64,000 nt of DNA from Caulobacteraceae bacterium (GTDB lineage: Bacteria; Pseudomonadota; Alphaproteobacteria; Caulobacterales; Caulobacteraceae): assembly GCA_027487945.1 (NCBI GenBank), contig JAIYCQ010000034.1, positions 1 to 64,000 on the forward strand, in the 5' to 3' direction. A program made the position numbers and the translations under genes. Position 1 is the stretch's first letter. Each line of letters begins with the position of its first letter. The notes below the pieces were generated by a model, which was not told the origin of the DNA, made no database searches, and saw nothing but the letters and a program-made list of their open reading frames with translations. Of the stretch, positions 51,720-60,962 are shown in pieces.

Positions 51720-51748
51720 AGGGGCGGCGCAGGGCGTCGCCCCTTTTT
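51720..51748 (+). terminator. Intrinsic terminator of hsp20
   Basis: Stem AGGGGCGGCGC (51720-51730) and GCGTCGCCCCT (51734-51744), one G-T wobble, loop AGG, then TTTTT. It is in the gap before the convergent pentapeptide-repeat gene and may serve both. Confidence 0.85.
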
Positions 51749-53008
51749 CTATGCCGCTTCCAGACCGATGGTCGAGCTGATCTCGGCGTCGCGGAAGGAG
51801 GTCTTGTCCATCCGGGCGCCGGTCAGGTCGGCGCCGCGCAGGTCGGCGTTGTCGAGCACGGCCGAGGTCAGGTCCGCCGCCTGGACCCAGGCGTAGCGCA
51901 TGTTGGCGCTGCTCAGCGAGGCGGGGTTCGCCCGGCCCGGTCCGATCGGCAGCACGCCCAGGATCGCGCCGCGCAGGTCCGCCTTGGTCAGGTTGGCGCC
52001 GGCCAGCCGCGCGCCACGCAGGTCGGCCTTTACCAGGGAGGCCCCGCGCAGGTCTGCGCCCTCGAGATTGGCCCCCTGCAGCTGGCACCCGCTCATGTCG
52101 AGCCCGACCATGCAGGCGCCCTTCGCCGACATAGCCGTCAGTCGCCCACCCTTGAGCACATCGCCCAGCGGGCGCAGATCCTCGCCGTCCAGCTTCGCCG
52201 GAGCCCCGCGCACGCCGCCGCTCTCGCACCAGGCGCGGTTGCCCTGAACCATGTCCACAAAGCTTGCGACCCGCGCCAGGGCCACGGGGGTCGGCGCCCG
52301 GAGGCAGCCGTCCAGCCGGGCCCCGCTCATGTGGGCGACGGCCGTGTCGAGACTGCCGAGGATCGCGCCGGTCAGGTTGGCGCCAGTGAAGTTCGCCCCG
52401 CCGATCTCGGCGCCCTCGAGCACGGCGCCCGCCAGGTTGGCGTCCTTCATGTTGCAGTTGGTCAGCTTCGCTCCGCGCAGCGAGCAGTCGGTGAAGTCCG
52501 CCGCGAAGGCCGAGACGCCGTTGAACTGCGAACCGTCGAGGGTGGCGCCGGAGAAGTTGGCGCCCTCGGCGTCGCCGCTGCGCGCCTCGTGCTGCAGCAC
52601 GCTGAGGCCCTTGCGCGGGTGAGGGATGGCGATCTGCCCCTCACGGAAGTCGGCCTGGGTCAGGTCGGCCTGACTCATGTTGGCGCCGCGCAGGCAGCAG
52701 CCGCGCAGGTCGGCCCGACGCAGGTTGGCCTGCCGCAAGTCCGCCTTGCGAAGGTCGCAGCCGAACAGATTGGCGCGCTCCAGCTTTGTCCGGATAAGAC
52801 GGGCCCCGTCCAGAATCGACGCCGACAGGTCGGCGTCGGTGAGGTCTCGAGTGGCCAGGTCGAGCTTGCTCAGATCCAGAAAGCGCAGGGACGCCCGCTT
52901 GCCGCCCGGCTTGCCGCTCAGGAAGCGCTCATGGGCGGTGATCATCAGGTCCAGTTCGGCCTGTGTCAGACGGCGCCGACCCGAAAGGCTGGTTTGCGAA
53001 ACGCTCAA
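51749..53008 (-). CDS. Pentapeptide-repeat protein (paralogue 1)
   Basis: 419 residues. Two blocks of A(D/N)LxX pentapeptides: roughly residues 45-240 and 290-410, e.g. ADLRQANLRRADLRGCCLRG and ADLRGASLVKADLRGARLAG. A non-repeat insertion around residue 245-290 contains AWCESGG. The N terminus (RRRLTQAELDLMITAHERFL) is a shared cap. Such right-handed quadrilateral beta-helix proteins include gyrase-protecting MfpA/Qnr; nothing here specifically indicates that role. Identical length and architecture to the adjacent paralogue. Confidence 0.9.
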   Translation of the reverse strand: MSVSQTSLSGRRRLTQAELDLMITAHERFLSGKPGGKRASLRFLDLSKLDLATRDLTDADLSASILDGARLIRTKLERANLFGCDLRKADLRQANLRRADLRGCCLRGANMSQADLTQADFREGQIAIPHPRKGLSVLQHEARSGDAEGANFSGATLDGSQFNGVSAFAADFTDCSLRGAKLTNCNMKDANLAGAVLEGAEIGGANFTGANLTGAILGSLDTAVAHMSGARLDGCLRAPTPVALARVASFVDMVQGNRAWCESGGVRGAPAKLDGEDLRPLGDVLKGGRLTAMSAKGACMVGLDMSGCQLQGANLEGADLRGASLVKADLRGARLAGANLTKADLRGAILGVLPIGPGRANPASLSSANMRYAWVQAADLTSAVLDNADLRGADLTGARMDKTSFRDAEISSTIGLEAA

Positions 53009-53083
53009 GGCCCCTCCCGAGGTCTGCTGCTGGAATGGAGACGGGCGAGCGTAACGGCGGTCGCCGAACGCAAGGTTAAAACG

Positions 53084-54343
53084 TCAGATCACCCCATCAA
53101 GTCCGCGCGTGCCGTCCAGGATCACCCCGGTCAGATTGGCGGACTTGAGCTGTGCATTGACGAAGTTGGCGCGCGAGAGATCCGCGCCGGTCAGGTTCGC
53201 CTGCCGAAGATCGGCGCGGGCGAGGTCGGTCGATTTCAACTGGGCGCCGGACAGGTCGGCCGCGAGCAGCCGTTCCGGCGCGATCATCAACGGCCCGAGC
53301 TGGGCGTCGCGAAGGTCGGATCCGGACAGCTTGGCGCCGGCCAGCCGTGCGCCGCGCAGGTCAGCCCGGCGCAGGTTGCAATGGCGCAGGTCCGCGCCCT
53401 CGAGCTGGGCCCCCTGAAGCTGCACGCCTTCCATGTCGAGGCCATAAAAGACCGCGCCGCGCGCAGAGAGCGCGGTCAGGTCGAAGCCTCGCGCCGAACC
53501 GAGGCCGCGCAGGTCAGCCTTGTCGAAGGTCGAGGGCTTGCCCTTCGCACCGCCGGTCTCGCACCAGATCATGTGCTCCCGCAGCATCTCTTCATAGGGC
53601 AGATCATTCAGCGCCCGGCCGGCGGGCGCGTCGGTCAGGGCGCCCTCCAGGTCGGCGTCCCTGACGTTCCAGGCATAGGTCTTGGCCCCGACCAGCACCG
53701 TGTCGCGCATGTCCGCGCCGGCGAGATCGGCGCCGGAGAGATCCGCGCCGGCCAGGTTGGCGCCGTGGAAGTTCGCCTGTTTCAGGTTGGCCCGCACCAG
53801 CTTGGCGTCCTTCAGGATCGCGTCGCTGAAGTCGGCCTTCACGGCCACGATACCCGACAGCTTGGACCGCTCGAGGTTGGCGCCGGCCAGGATGGCGCCG
53901 CGGGCGTCGCCGCCCCGCGTCTCGTGCTCGTGGATACGCAGGCCCTTGTCACGGTCAGGCGACGCGATGGCGCCCTCGCGCAGGTCCGCCTCGAAGAGGT
54001 CCGCGCCCGAGAGGTTGGCGCCGCGCAGGCAGGAGCCGCGCAGATCGGCGCGGCGCAGGGACGCATCGGTGAAGTTGCTGCCCTGCATGTCGGCGCCGAA
54101 GAAGCTGGCATTGTCCAGCTTCGTGCCGACCAGCCTGCACTCGACCAGATGGGCGCCGGTGAAGTCGGCGTCGCACAGGTTGCGGCCCGACAGGTCCAGT
54201 CCGTGCAGCTCGCACCAGGCGAAAACAGCGCGCGCTCCGCCCATCCGCGCCGAGAACAGGCGATCATGCCTGGCGCAGATGATTTCGACGTCCTGCTGGG
54301 TAAGGCGTCGGCGTGAACTGTTCGGCGCCGGCACGGCGACCAT
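53084..54343 (-). CDS. Pentapeptide-repeat protein (paralogue 2)
   Basis: 419 residues, the same as its neighbour. N-terminal RRRLTQQDVEIICARHDRLF, then pentapeptide repeats such as GSNFTDASLRRADLRGSCLR and LAGADLSGADLAGADMRD, a central insertion with MIWCETGG, and more repeats (ADLRHCNLRRADLRGARLAG). The matching insert (W-C-E-x-G-G) in both genes suggests it is functional. The two lie 75 bp apart in one direction and probably form an operon. Function unknown. Confidence 0.9.
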   Translation of the reverse strand: MVAVPAPNSSRRRLTQQDVEIICARHDRLFSARMGGARAVFAWCELHGLDLSGRNLCDADFTGAHLVECRLVGTKLDNASFFGADMQGSNFTDASLRRADLRGSCLRGANLSGADLFEADLREGAIASPDRDKGLRIHEHETRGGDARGAILAGANLERSKLSGIVAVKADFSDAILKDAKLVRANLKQANFHGANLAGADLSGADLAGADMRDTVLVGAKTYAWNVRDADLEGALTDAPAGRALNDLPYEEMLREHMIWCETGGAKGKPSTFDKADLRGLGSARGFDLTALSARGAVFYGLDMEGVQLQGAQLEGADLRHCNLRRADLRGARLAGAKLSGSDLRDAQLGPLMIAPERLLAADLSGAQLKSTDLARADLRQANLTGADLSRANFVNAQLKSANLTGVILDGTRGLDGVI

Positions 54344-54367
54344 GGGGCGTCTCCCTTGGAGACAACC

Positions 54368-54814
54368 CTATGCACCACCCGGATTAACGCCTTCCTTCCA
54401 GCCTTGATAATCAAGGGCTTTCCAGGCTTCGTCGCACAGCGTTCCACTGCTGATGGCGACGCCCGCGAGCCTCAGCCGCTCGATCCCCTGGCCCGAGGCG
54501 AAGGGCGAAGGGTCCTCGCAGGCGATCACCACCCGCGCCACGCCGGCCTCGACGAGTAGAAGCGAGCAGGAGGCGGCGCCCGTCGATCGCTCGCCGCAGG
54601 GCTCCAGGGTGACGTAGGCGGTGGCGCCGCGGGCGTCGATTCCCTGCAGCGCCTGCTCCTCGGCATGCGGCCGACCGCCGGGCGCGGTGGCGGCGGAGGC
54701 CAGGACAACGCCGTCCTTGACGATGACGCACCCGACCACAGGGTTGGGCGCGGTCTTGCGGAGGTTTGTCAGGGCCACCGCGATGGCCTGGCGCATGAAG
54801 GTTTCGTCGGACAT
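54368..54814 (-). CDS. Cytidine/deoxycytidylate deaminase-family protein (RibD deaminase-like)
   Basis: 148 residues from ATG 54814. Zinc deaminase motif: PGGRPHAEEQAL (His-Ala-Glu) and TLEPCGERSTGAASC (PC...C). N terminus ETFMRQAIAVALTNLRKTAP with NPVVGCVIVKDG matches the RibD deaminase domain rather than CDA/TadA. The reductase half of RibD is missing, so it is a stand-alone deaminase-like protein. No riboflavin genes are near. Substrate unproven. Confidence 0.85.
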   Translation of the reverse strand: MSDETFMRQAIAVALTNLRKTAPNPVVGCVIVKDGVVLASAATAPGGRPHAEEQALQGIDARGATAYVTLEPCGERSTGAASCSLLLVEAGVARVVIACEDPSPFASGQGIERLRLAGVAISSGTLCDEAWKALDYQGWKEGVNPGGA

Positions 54815-54869
54815 CCGGGGTTCCGCGCTGACGGGGAGACGCACTTAAAGTGCATGTCCCCGGTCCGCG

Positions 54870-55580
54870 CTAGATCGCCGGCAGCGGCGTCGCGCGGGCC
54901 GTATCGAGGTAGCGCGCATTCACGGGCTTCAGGTCACCGTCCAGGTCGATGAGCAGCGGGTTGCCGGTCGGGATCTCGACCTCGACGATCTGGTCGTCGG
55001 GTACGGAGAACAGCAGCTTGACGATGGCCCGCAGGCTGTTGCCGTGGGCGGCGATTAGCACCGTCTCGCCGGCCTTCAGCTTCGGGGCGATCTCGGCGTC
55101 CCAGTAGGGCTGAACCCGGTCCAGCGTGGTCTTCAGGCTCTCGGTGTCGGGGATGGCCTGGCCGGCGTAGCGGGCGTCCCGGTCGAAGCTCCACTCGCTG
55201 CCGGCATCGAGCGGCGGCGGCGGGATGTCGTAGCTGCGGCGCCAGATCTTCACCTGGTCGTCGCCGTGCTTCGCGGCCGTCTCGGCCTTGTCGAGGCCCG
55301 TCAGCCCGCCGTAGTGCCGCTCGTTCAGACGCCAGTCCTTGATCAGCGGCAGGTCGCCCTGCCCCGCTTCAGCCAGCGCCATCTCGCCGGTGCGGTTGGC
55401 GCGGGTGAGGACCGAACTGTAGGCGCGGTCGAAACGCACGCCGGCCTGCTTGAGCAGTTCGCCGCCGCGTTTGGCCTGGGCCTCGCCCTCGGCGGTCAGG
55501 TCGACGTCCACCCAGCCGGTGAAGCGGTTTTCGAGGTTCCACTGGCTCTGGCCGTGGCGGAGAAGAACGAGCTTTGACAT
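54870..55580 (-). CDS. gpmA: 2,3-bisphosphoglycerate-dependent phosphoglycerate mutase
   Basis: 236 residues. Interconverts 3- and 2-phosphoglycerate via a phosphohistidine. N-terminal [20 protein letters not shown] holds the phospho-His motif (RHG); [20 protein letters not shown] is the conserved substrate loop; [15 protein letters not shown] contains the second His. Length matches GpmA. Confidence 0.96.
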   Translation of the reverse strand: MSKLVLLRHGQSQWNLENRFTGWVDVDLTAEGEAQAKRGGELLKQAGVRFDRAYSSVLTRANRTGEMALAEAGQGDLPLIKDWRLNERHYGGLTGLDKAETAAKHGDDQVKIWRRSYDIPPPPLDAGSEWSFDRDARYAGQAIPDTESLKTTLDRVQPYWDAEIAPKLKAGETVLIAAHGNSLRAIVKLLFSVPDDQIVEVEIPTGNPLLIDLDGDLKPVNARYLDTARATPLPAI

Positions 55581-55685
55581 GGCCGCACGGGCTAAGCGGG
55601 CCGGGCGAAAGCGTCAAGGGTGAAGGGCTGTGCGACGCTGCGGAGGCATGGCAGGCTGCCGCCTGGACATCAGGGAGATGCACCA

Positions 55686-56300
55686 GTGATCCGCGCCATC
55701 GCCTTCTGGGCCGCAGTGATCGGCTATCTGCTGCTGCTGGTGATGATCGTCGTCGGCGGCGCGGCCTGGCCGGGCTACTCCCACACCGGCCAGTTCATCA
55801 GCGAACTCGGCGCCAGCGGCGCGCCGCACGGACGACTCGTGAGCCTCGGCGGCTTCCTTCCGGTCGGCCTCTGCCTGACGCTGTTTCCCGTCCTCGCCGC
55901 CTTCATCCCGCCCCGCAGCGGCCTGCGCGTCGCCGGCTTCGCCCTTCTGGCCCTGTTTGCCCTGGGCTACATCGCCGCCGCCGTCTTCCCCTGCGATGCC
56001 GGCTGCCGATCGACCACCCCGAGCTTTGCGCAGATGATGCACAACCTGTTCGGCCTCCTCGGCTACCTCGGCGGACCGATCGGTCTGATCCTGCTCGGGT
56101 TCGCCGCCCGACGCTGGCCGGACGCGGCCTGGTTGTTCCCGCTGGGCGTCGCCTGCGGGGTGGTGGCGCTGGCGGCCTTCGTCGTGATGCTGGCCGAGCC
56201 GCCGTTCGGCGGCCTCGTTCAGCGGGTGCTCGAAGGGGCGGTGGCGGCCTGGACCCTGGCCTGCGCATTCGCCTTGCGCCGGGCGCCGGCGCCCCGTTGA
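55686..56300 (+). CDS. DUF998 family integral membrane protein
   Basis: 204 residues from GTG 55686, which has GGGAG eight bases upstream; an ATG at 55620 has no such signal. Six hydrophobic segments (IAFWAAVIGYLLLLVMIVVG, LVSLGGFLPVGLCLTLFPV, VAGFALLALFALGYIAAAVF, LFGLLGYLGGPIGLILLGF, LFPLGVACGVVALAAFVV, VLEGAVAAWTLACAFAL). The ISELGASGAPHG and FPCDAGC segments fit the DUF998 pattern. Function unknown. Confidence 0.8.
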   Translation: MIRAIAFWAAVIGYLLLLVMIVVGGAAWPGYSHTGQFISELGASGAPHGRLVSLGGFLPVGLCLTLFPVLAAFIPPRSGLRVAGFALLALFALGYIAAAVFPCDAGCRSTTPSFAQMMHNLFGLLGYLGGPIGLILLGFAARRWPDAAWLFPLGVACGVVALAAFVVMLAEPPFGGLVQRVLEGAVAAWTLACAFALRRAPAPR

Positions 56301-56344
56301 GGCCCCGCCTCGCCGTCCGCGATGACGGCTGCTATACCGGCGGC

Positions 56345-56479
56345 ATGCGAGATCGCGTCTTCTTTCCGCTCTGCGCCGCCGCGGCCGCGCTCATGATCGC
56401 CCTGGCGATGATCGCCCGCGGGGCTCCGGAGGCTGCACCGTCGCAGTCGGCTGGACCCGCGTCGGGAGCGTCGCAGTGA
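56345..56479 (+). CDS. 44-residue membrane peptide coupled to kdsD
   Basis: Starts at ATG 56345 and ends at TGA 56477-56479. One membrane helix: VFFPLCAAAAALMIALAMIA, then a short Ala/Pro/Ser tail. Its stop overlaps the GTG start of kdsD (56476), so translation would be coupled. Below the usual annotation size; could be a real small protein or a leader. No family recognised. Confidence 0.5.
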   Translation: MRDRVFFPLCAAAAALMIALAMIARGAPEAAPSQSAGPASGASQ

Positions 56480-57429
56480 GTTTCGACGCCGTCGCGGTCG
56501 GCCGCCGCGTCCTGGCCACCGAGGCTGACGCCCTGCGCAAGATGGGCGACGAGCTGGGCGACGTTTTCGTCGAGGCCGTCGAAACCCTGTTCCGTTGCAA
56601 GGGCAGGATCGTCCTGACCGGCATGGGCAAGAGCGGTCATGTCGCCCGCAAGATCGCGGCGACCATGGCCTCGACCGGGGCGCCGGCCATGTTCGTTCAC
56701 CCCGCCGAGGCCAGCCACGGCGACCTGGGCATGATCGGCGTGGACGATGTGGTGCTGGGCCTGTCCAAGTCCGGCGAAGTGCGCGAACTGGCCGATATCC
56801 TCGCCTACACCAGCCGGTTCGGCATTCCGCTGATCGCCATCACCGCCAACCCGGAGAGCGCCCTCGGCAAGGCCGCGACCCTGGTGCTCAGGTTGCCGGA
56901 CGCGCCCGAGGCGACCGGCGAGATCAGCGCGCCGACAACCTCCACGACGCTGCAGATCGCGCTGGGCGACGCCCTGGCCGTGGCGCTGCTGGAGCGGCGC
57001 GGCTTCACGGCCCGCGACTTCCACGTCTTCCACCCCGGCGGCAAGCTCGGCGCCATGCTGCGGACGGTCGGCGACCTGATGCACAAGCTGGAAGAAGCGC
57101 CGCTGGCCACCGAGCACACGCCCATGCCCGAGGCGCTGCGGGTGATGACCGAGCGCCGGCTGGGCATCGTCGGCGTGATCTCCGCCGACGGCGCGCTGAG
57201 CGGCGTGGTCACCGACGGCGACCTGCGCCGCAACTTCGCGGATCTTTCCGGCAAGACGGTGGGCGAAATCATGACCCGCAACCCCAAGGCCGTGACGCCC
57301 GAGACCCTGGCCGGCGACGCTGCCCGCATCCTGAACGACAGCCGCATCACAGCCCTGTTCGTGGTCCGCGACGGCAAGCCCGTCGGCGTTCTGCATGTCC
57401 ATGACGTCCTGAGCGCCGGCGTCGTCTGA
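56476..57429 (+). CDS. kdsD: Arabinose-5-phosphate isomerase (KpsF/GutQ/KdsD)
   Basis: 317 residues from GTG 56476. Isomerises ribulose-5-phosphate to arabinose-5-phosphate for KDO synthesis. SIS domain: RIVLTGMGKSGHVARKIAAT, FVHPAEASHGDLGMI and LGLSKSGEVRELADILAYTS; HPGGKLGAMLRTV is the KpsF signature. Two CBS domains follow (PMPEALRVMTERRLGIVGVI and ETLAGDAARILNDSRITALF). Overlaps the small membrane peptide. Confidence 0.95.
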   Translation: MSFDAVAVGRRVLATEADALRKMGDELGDVFVEAVETLFRCKGRIVLTGMGKSGHVARKIAATMASTGAPAMFVHPAEASHGDLGMIGVDDVVLGLSKSGEVRELADILAYTSRFGIPLIAITANPESALGKAATLVLRLPDAPEATGEISAPTTSTTLQIALGDALAVALLERRGFTARDFHVFHPGGKLGAMLRTVGDLMHKLEEAPLATEHTPMPEALRVMTERRLGIVGVISADGALSGVVTDGDLRRNFADLSGKTVGEIMTRNPKAVTPETLAGDAARILNDSRITALFVVRDGKPVGVLHVHDVLSAGVV

Positions 57430-57555
57430 GGGCGACGGGCGACGCGCCCACGAAAGCGGCGCGCCGCGCCGGCCAGCGTCTAAATTCGCGCCGCCCCCTC
57501 ACCAACCTGTCACAGGAGCGTTATAGGGGGCCCATCGCAACGCGAGTCCTCCTTG

Positions 57556-59058
57556 ATGCCGTTCCTTCCCCGCGCCGACCTCGTCCCCAACACACTCGCC
57601 TACGAGACCGAGCCGCTGGTCAAGGCGACGGGCTTCCGCGAGTACGATGCGCGCTGGCTGTTCGGGCCGGACATCAACCTGCTGGGCGTGCAGGCGCTGG
57701 GTCTGGGTCTCGGCACCTACATTCACGAACTGGGTCAGTCGAAGATCGTCGTCGGCCACGACTTCCGATCCTACAGCCTGTCGATCAAGAACGCCCTGAT
57801 GCTGGGCCTCGTCGCGGCGGGCTGTGAGGTGCTGGACATCGGCCTTGCCCTGTCGCCCACCGCCTACTTCGCGCAGTTCGACCTCGACGCCCCATGCGTG
57901 GCCATGGTCACCGCCAGCCACAACGAGAACGGCTGGACCGGCGTGAAGATGGGCGCGAACCGCCCGCTGACCTTCGGACCCGAGGAGATGGGCCGGCTGA
58001 AGGAGATCGTGCTGGGCGGCGCCTTCGTCGAACGTGCCGGCGGCAAGGTCACCCAGATCGAGGGCGTCCGCGAGCGCTTTATCGCCGATGTGGCCCGCCG
58101 CGTTCAGGTCCGGCGCCCGCTGAAGGTCGTCGCCGCCTGCGGCAACGGCACGGCCGGGGCCTTCGTGCCCCAGGCCCTGCGCGCCATGGGCGTGGCCGTG
58201 GTGGTCGAGATGGACTGCGAGCTCGACTGGACCTTCCCCAAGTACAATCCCAACCCCGAAGACCACGAGATGCTTCACGCCATGGCCGTGGCCGTGAAGG
58301 AGCACGGCGCGGACCTGGCGCTCGGCTTCGACGGCGACGGCGACCGCTGCGGCGTGGTCGACAATACCGGCGAGGAGATCTTCGCCGACAAGATCGGTCT
58401 GATGCTGGCCCGCGACCTCGCCCCGCTGAACCCGGGCGCGAAGTTCATCGTCGATGTGAAGTCGACCGGCCTGTTCGCGACCGATCCGGTGCTGGAGGCC
58501 AACGGCTGCACCACCGTCTACTGGAAGACCGGCCACAGCTACATCAAGCGCAAGACCGCCGAGATCGGCGCCCTGGCCGGCTTCGAGAAGAGCGGGCACT
58601 TCTTCCTGAATGAGCCGCTGGGCCGGGGATACGACTGCGGCCTGACCGCGGCCGCCGCCATCCTGGCGATGCTGGACCGCAATCCCGACAAGTCGATGGC
58701 CGACCTCAAGGCCGCCCTGCCGGTGGCCTGGACCTCGCTCACCATGAGCCCGCACTGCGGCGATGAGGTGAAGTACGGGGTGGTCGACAAGATCGTCGCC
58801 GAGTACGAGGCCCTGGCCGCCGCCGGCGGGACCATCCTTGGACGGAAGATCACCGAGGTGATCACCGTCAACGGCGTCCGCGTGGCGCTGGAAGACGGCA
58901 GCTGGGTTCTGGTCCGCGCCTCCTCGAACAAGCCCGAGGTCGTGGTCGTCGTCGAGAGCACGCGGTCGGAGGACGACATGCGCGCCCTCTTCCGCGAAGA
59001 GGTCAAACCCCGACTGGGCAAGCACCCGCAAGTCGGGGCATACAACCAGGAAATCTGA
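57556..59058 (+). CDS. Phosphomannomutase/phosphoglucomutase
   Basis: 500 residues from ATG 57556 (TTG 57553 immediately before it). Alpha-D-phosphohexomutase: catalytic phosphoserine loop MVTASHNENGWTGVKMG, metal loop GFDGDGDRCGVVDN, sugar-binding ESGHFFLNE-like stretch (EKSGHFFLNEPLGRGYDCGL) and phosphate loop VRASSNKPEVVVVVEST. Probably interconverts mannose-6-P/mannose-1-P or glucose-6-P/glucose-1-P, supplying ManC and UDP-glucose synthesis. Twelve bases upstream of ugd, so an operon. Confidence 0.92.
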   Translation: MPFLPRADLVPNTLAYETEPLVKATGFREYDARWLFGPDINLLGVQALGLGLGTYIHELGQSKIVVGHDFRSYSLSIKNALMLGLVAAGCEVLDIGLALSPTAYFAQFDLDAPCVAMVTASHNENGWTGVKMGANRPLTFGPEEMGRLKEIVLGGAFVERAGGKVTQIEGVRERFIADVARRVQVRRPLKVVAACGNGTAGAFVPQALRAMGVAVVVEMDCELDWTFPKYNPNPEDHEMLHAMAVAVKEHGADLALGFDGDGDRCGVVDNTGEEIFADKIGLMLARDLAPLNPGAKFIVDVKSTGLFATDPVLEANGCTTVYWKTGHSYIKRKTAEIGALAGFEKSGHFFLNEPLGRGYDCGLTAAAAILAMLDRNPDKSMADLKAALPVAWTSLTMSPHCGDEVKYGVVDKIVAEYEALAAAGGTILGRKITEVITVNGVRVALEDGSWVLVRASSNKPEVVVVVESTRSEDDMRALFREEVKPRLGKHPQVGAYNQEI

Positions 59059-59070
59059 GGATTCCACCGC

Positions 59071-60372
59071 ATGCGCGTCGCGATGATCGGCACAGGCTAC
59101 GTCGGCCTGGTGTCCGGAGCCTGTTTCGCCGATTTCGGCCATGATGTCGTCTGCATCGACAAGGATGCCGGCAAGATCGATCGCCTGCTGAAGGGCGAGA
59201 TCCCGATCTTCGAGCCGGGCCTGGACGATCTGGTCGAGCGCAACGTGCGCGAGGGCCGGCTCAGCTTCACGCTGGACGGAGCCGAGGCGATCAAGGCCGC
59301 CGACGCGGTATTCATCGCCGTGGGTACGCCGACGCGCCGCGGCGACGGCCATGCCGACCTCTCCTACGTCTACGCCGCCGCCGAGGAGATCGCCGGCCTG
59401 ATCGACGGCTTCACAGTGATCGTGACCAAGTCGACCGTCCCGGTCGGCACGGGCGACGAGGTCGAGGCCATCATCCGCAAGACCCGCCCCGACGCGCAGT
59501 TCGCGGTGGTCTCCAATCCGGAGTTCCTGCGCGAGGGCGCGGCGATCGAGGACTTCAAGCGGCCCGACCGCGTGGTGGTCGGCACCGACGACGAGCGCGC
59601 CAAGGCGGTGATGAACGAGCTCTACCGTCCGCTCTTCCTCAACGAGACTCCGATCGTCTTCACCGGTCGCCGGACCAGCGAGCTGATCAAGTACGCGGCC
59701 AACGCCTTCCTTGCGATGAAGATCACCTTCATCAACGAGATGGCCGACCTGTGCGAAGCCGTCGGCGCCGACGTGCAGCAGGTGGCCAAGGGCATCGGCC
59801 TGGACAAGCGGATCGGCGGCAAGTTCCTCAACGCCGGCCCGGGCTACGGCGGGAGCTGCTTCCCGAAGGACACGCTTGCCCTGGTCCGAACCGCCAGCGA
59901 CGCCGGCGCCCCGGTGAAGCTGATCGAGGCCACGGTGGCGGTGAACGACGCCCGCAAGAAGGCCATGGCCGGCAAGGTGGCCAAGGCGGTCGACGGCGAC
60001 CTGAAGGGCAAGACCGTCGGCGTGCTGGGCCTGACGTTCAAGCCGAACACCGACGACATGCGCGACGCGCCGAGCCTCGACATCATTCCGGCGCTGCAGG
60101 CGCTGGGCGCGACCGTCCAGGCCTTTGATCCGGAGGGCCACGAGGCCCGCCAGATGCTCAAGGACGTCGACTTCAAGGCCAATGCCTATGAAGCCGTCGA
60201 GGGCGCCGACGCGGTGGTGATCATCACCGAATGGGACCAGTTCCGCGCGCTCGACCTCGACCGCATGAAGCTGCTGATGAAGACGCCGACTGTCATCGAC
60301 CTGCGCAACATCTACCGTCCCGAGGACATGAAGGCGCGCGGCTTCCGTTATTCGAGCGTGGGTCGGGGCTAG
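59071..60372 (+). CDS. ugd: UDP-glucose 6-dehydrogenase
   Basis: 433 residues. Oxidises UDP-glucose to UDP-glucuronate with two NAD. Motifs: MIGTGYVGLVSGACFADFGH, VFIAVGTPTRRGDGHADLSY, STVPVGTGDEV, SNPEFLREGAAIEDF and the catalytic cysteine in GYGGSCFPKDT; then LTFKPNTDDMRDAPS. The product is the substrate of the UDP-xylose synthase at 14.5 kb. Convergent overlap of four bases with the next gene. Confidence 0.96.
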   Translation: MRVAMIGTGYVGLVSGACFADFGHDVVCIDKDAGKIDRLLKGEIPIFEPGLDDLVERNVREGRLSFTLDGAEAIKAADAVFIAVGTPTRRGDGHADLSYVYAAAEEIAGLIDGFTVIVTKSTVPVGTGDEVEAIIRKTRPDAQFAVVSNPEFLREGAAIEDFKRPDRVVVGTDDERAKAVMNELYRPLFLNETPIVFTGRRTSELIKYAANAFLAMKITFINEMADLCEAVGADVQQVAKGIGLDKRIGGKFLNAGPGYGGSCFPKDTLALVRTASDAGAPVKLIEATVAVNDARKKAMAGKVAKAVDGDLKGKTVGVLGLTFKPNTDDMRDAPSLDIIPALQALGATVQAFDPEGHEARQMLKDVDFKANAYEAVEGADAVVIITEWDQFRALDLDRMKLLMKTPTVIDLRNIYRPEDMKARGFRYSSVGRG

Positions 60373-60848
60373 ACGGGTCGGCCGAGCGCCCGTTCGACCC
60401 GCCGAACGAGACCCTCGACACGCTCGCGATCGTGAATGGCGATCGCGGCCAGGGCGAGCCTGCGTCCGTCGCCCAGAACGAACACCGGGCGCCAGCAGGG
60501 GTGGCCTTCGGAGTCGTCACGCTCCTCGACCTCGACCCCCACCAGGTCCTCAAAGCCGAAGACGAGGCGTCGACCATACAGCAGCCAGCTCTGGCGAAAT
60601 TCGACGCGCCTGGCTGAAGGGTCGATCAGGGTCCTGGTGACCGGCGCCTTGAGGAACATCTGTCCGCCGAACCCGAGCCCCGCCACGCCGACGAGCATCG
60701 CGGCGCCCTGCAGCACCGGCCCCTGATCATCGCTGATCAGGATTCCGAGGAACCCGGCTCCGACCACCCCGAACAGCAGCGCGGCCAGCCAGGCCATGGC
60801 TGGCACATCCCTGATGACGACGGGTCCGCCGGCTTCTCGAGTCTTCAT
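60369..60848 (-). CDS. Small membrane protein with C-terminal PH-like region, unknown function
   Basis: 159 residues from ATG 60848. Two hydrophobic segments near the N terminus (MAWLAALLFGVVGAGFLGIL and GAAMLVGVAGLGFGGQMFL), then a soluble domain rich in strands (RRVEFRQSWLLYGRRLVFGF, VEVEERDDSEGHPCWRPVFV) that recalls bacterial PH/DUF-type membrane-anchored domains. No certain family. Divergent from the DUF969 gene. Confidence 0.75.
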   Translation of the reverse strand: MKTREAGGPVVIRDVPAMAWLAALLFGVVGAGFLGILISDDQGPVLQGAAMLVGVAGLGFGGQMFLKAPVTRTLIDPSARRVEFRQSWLLYGRRLVFGFEDLVGVEVEERDDSEGHPCWRPVFVLGDGRRLALAAIAIHDRERVEGLVRRVERALGRPV

Positions 60849-60962
60849 GGTCCCACTCTGCGCCCGGGGGGCTATCAAACCGGTAAAGGCGGCCGCCCGG
60901 CTCATGTGCATGTCCCCGGCTTTGGCCCTACCATCCGCCATGAACGGGGGGAGAGTCGCGGC

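Noticed and set aside
52331..54316. 661-residue plus-strand open frame with repetitive Gly/Val/Ala sequence
   Set aside because: It looks repetitive only because it is antisense to pentapeptide repeats.
57499..60141. 880-residue open frame on the minus strand across the phosphohexomutase and ugd genes
   Set aside because: It is antisense to two well-recognised enzymes and gives a His/Gly/Val/Asp-rich translation without domains; a shadow caused by high GC codon use.
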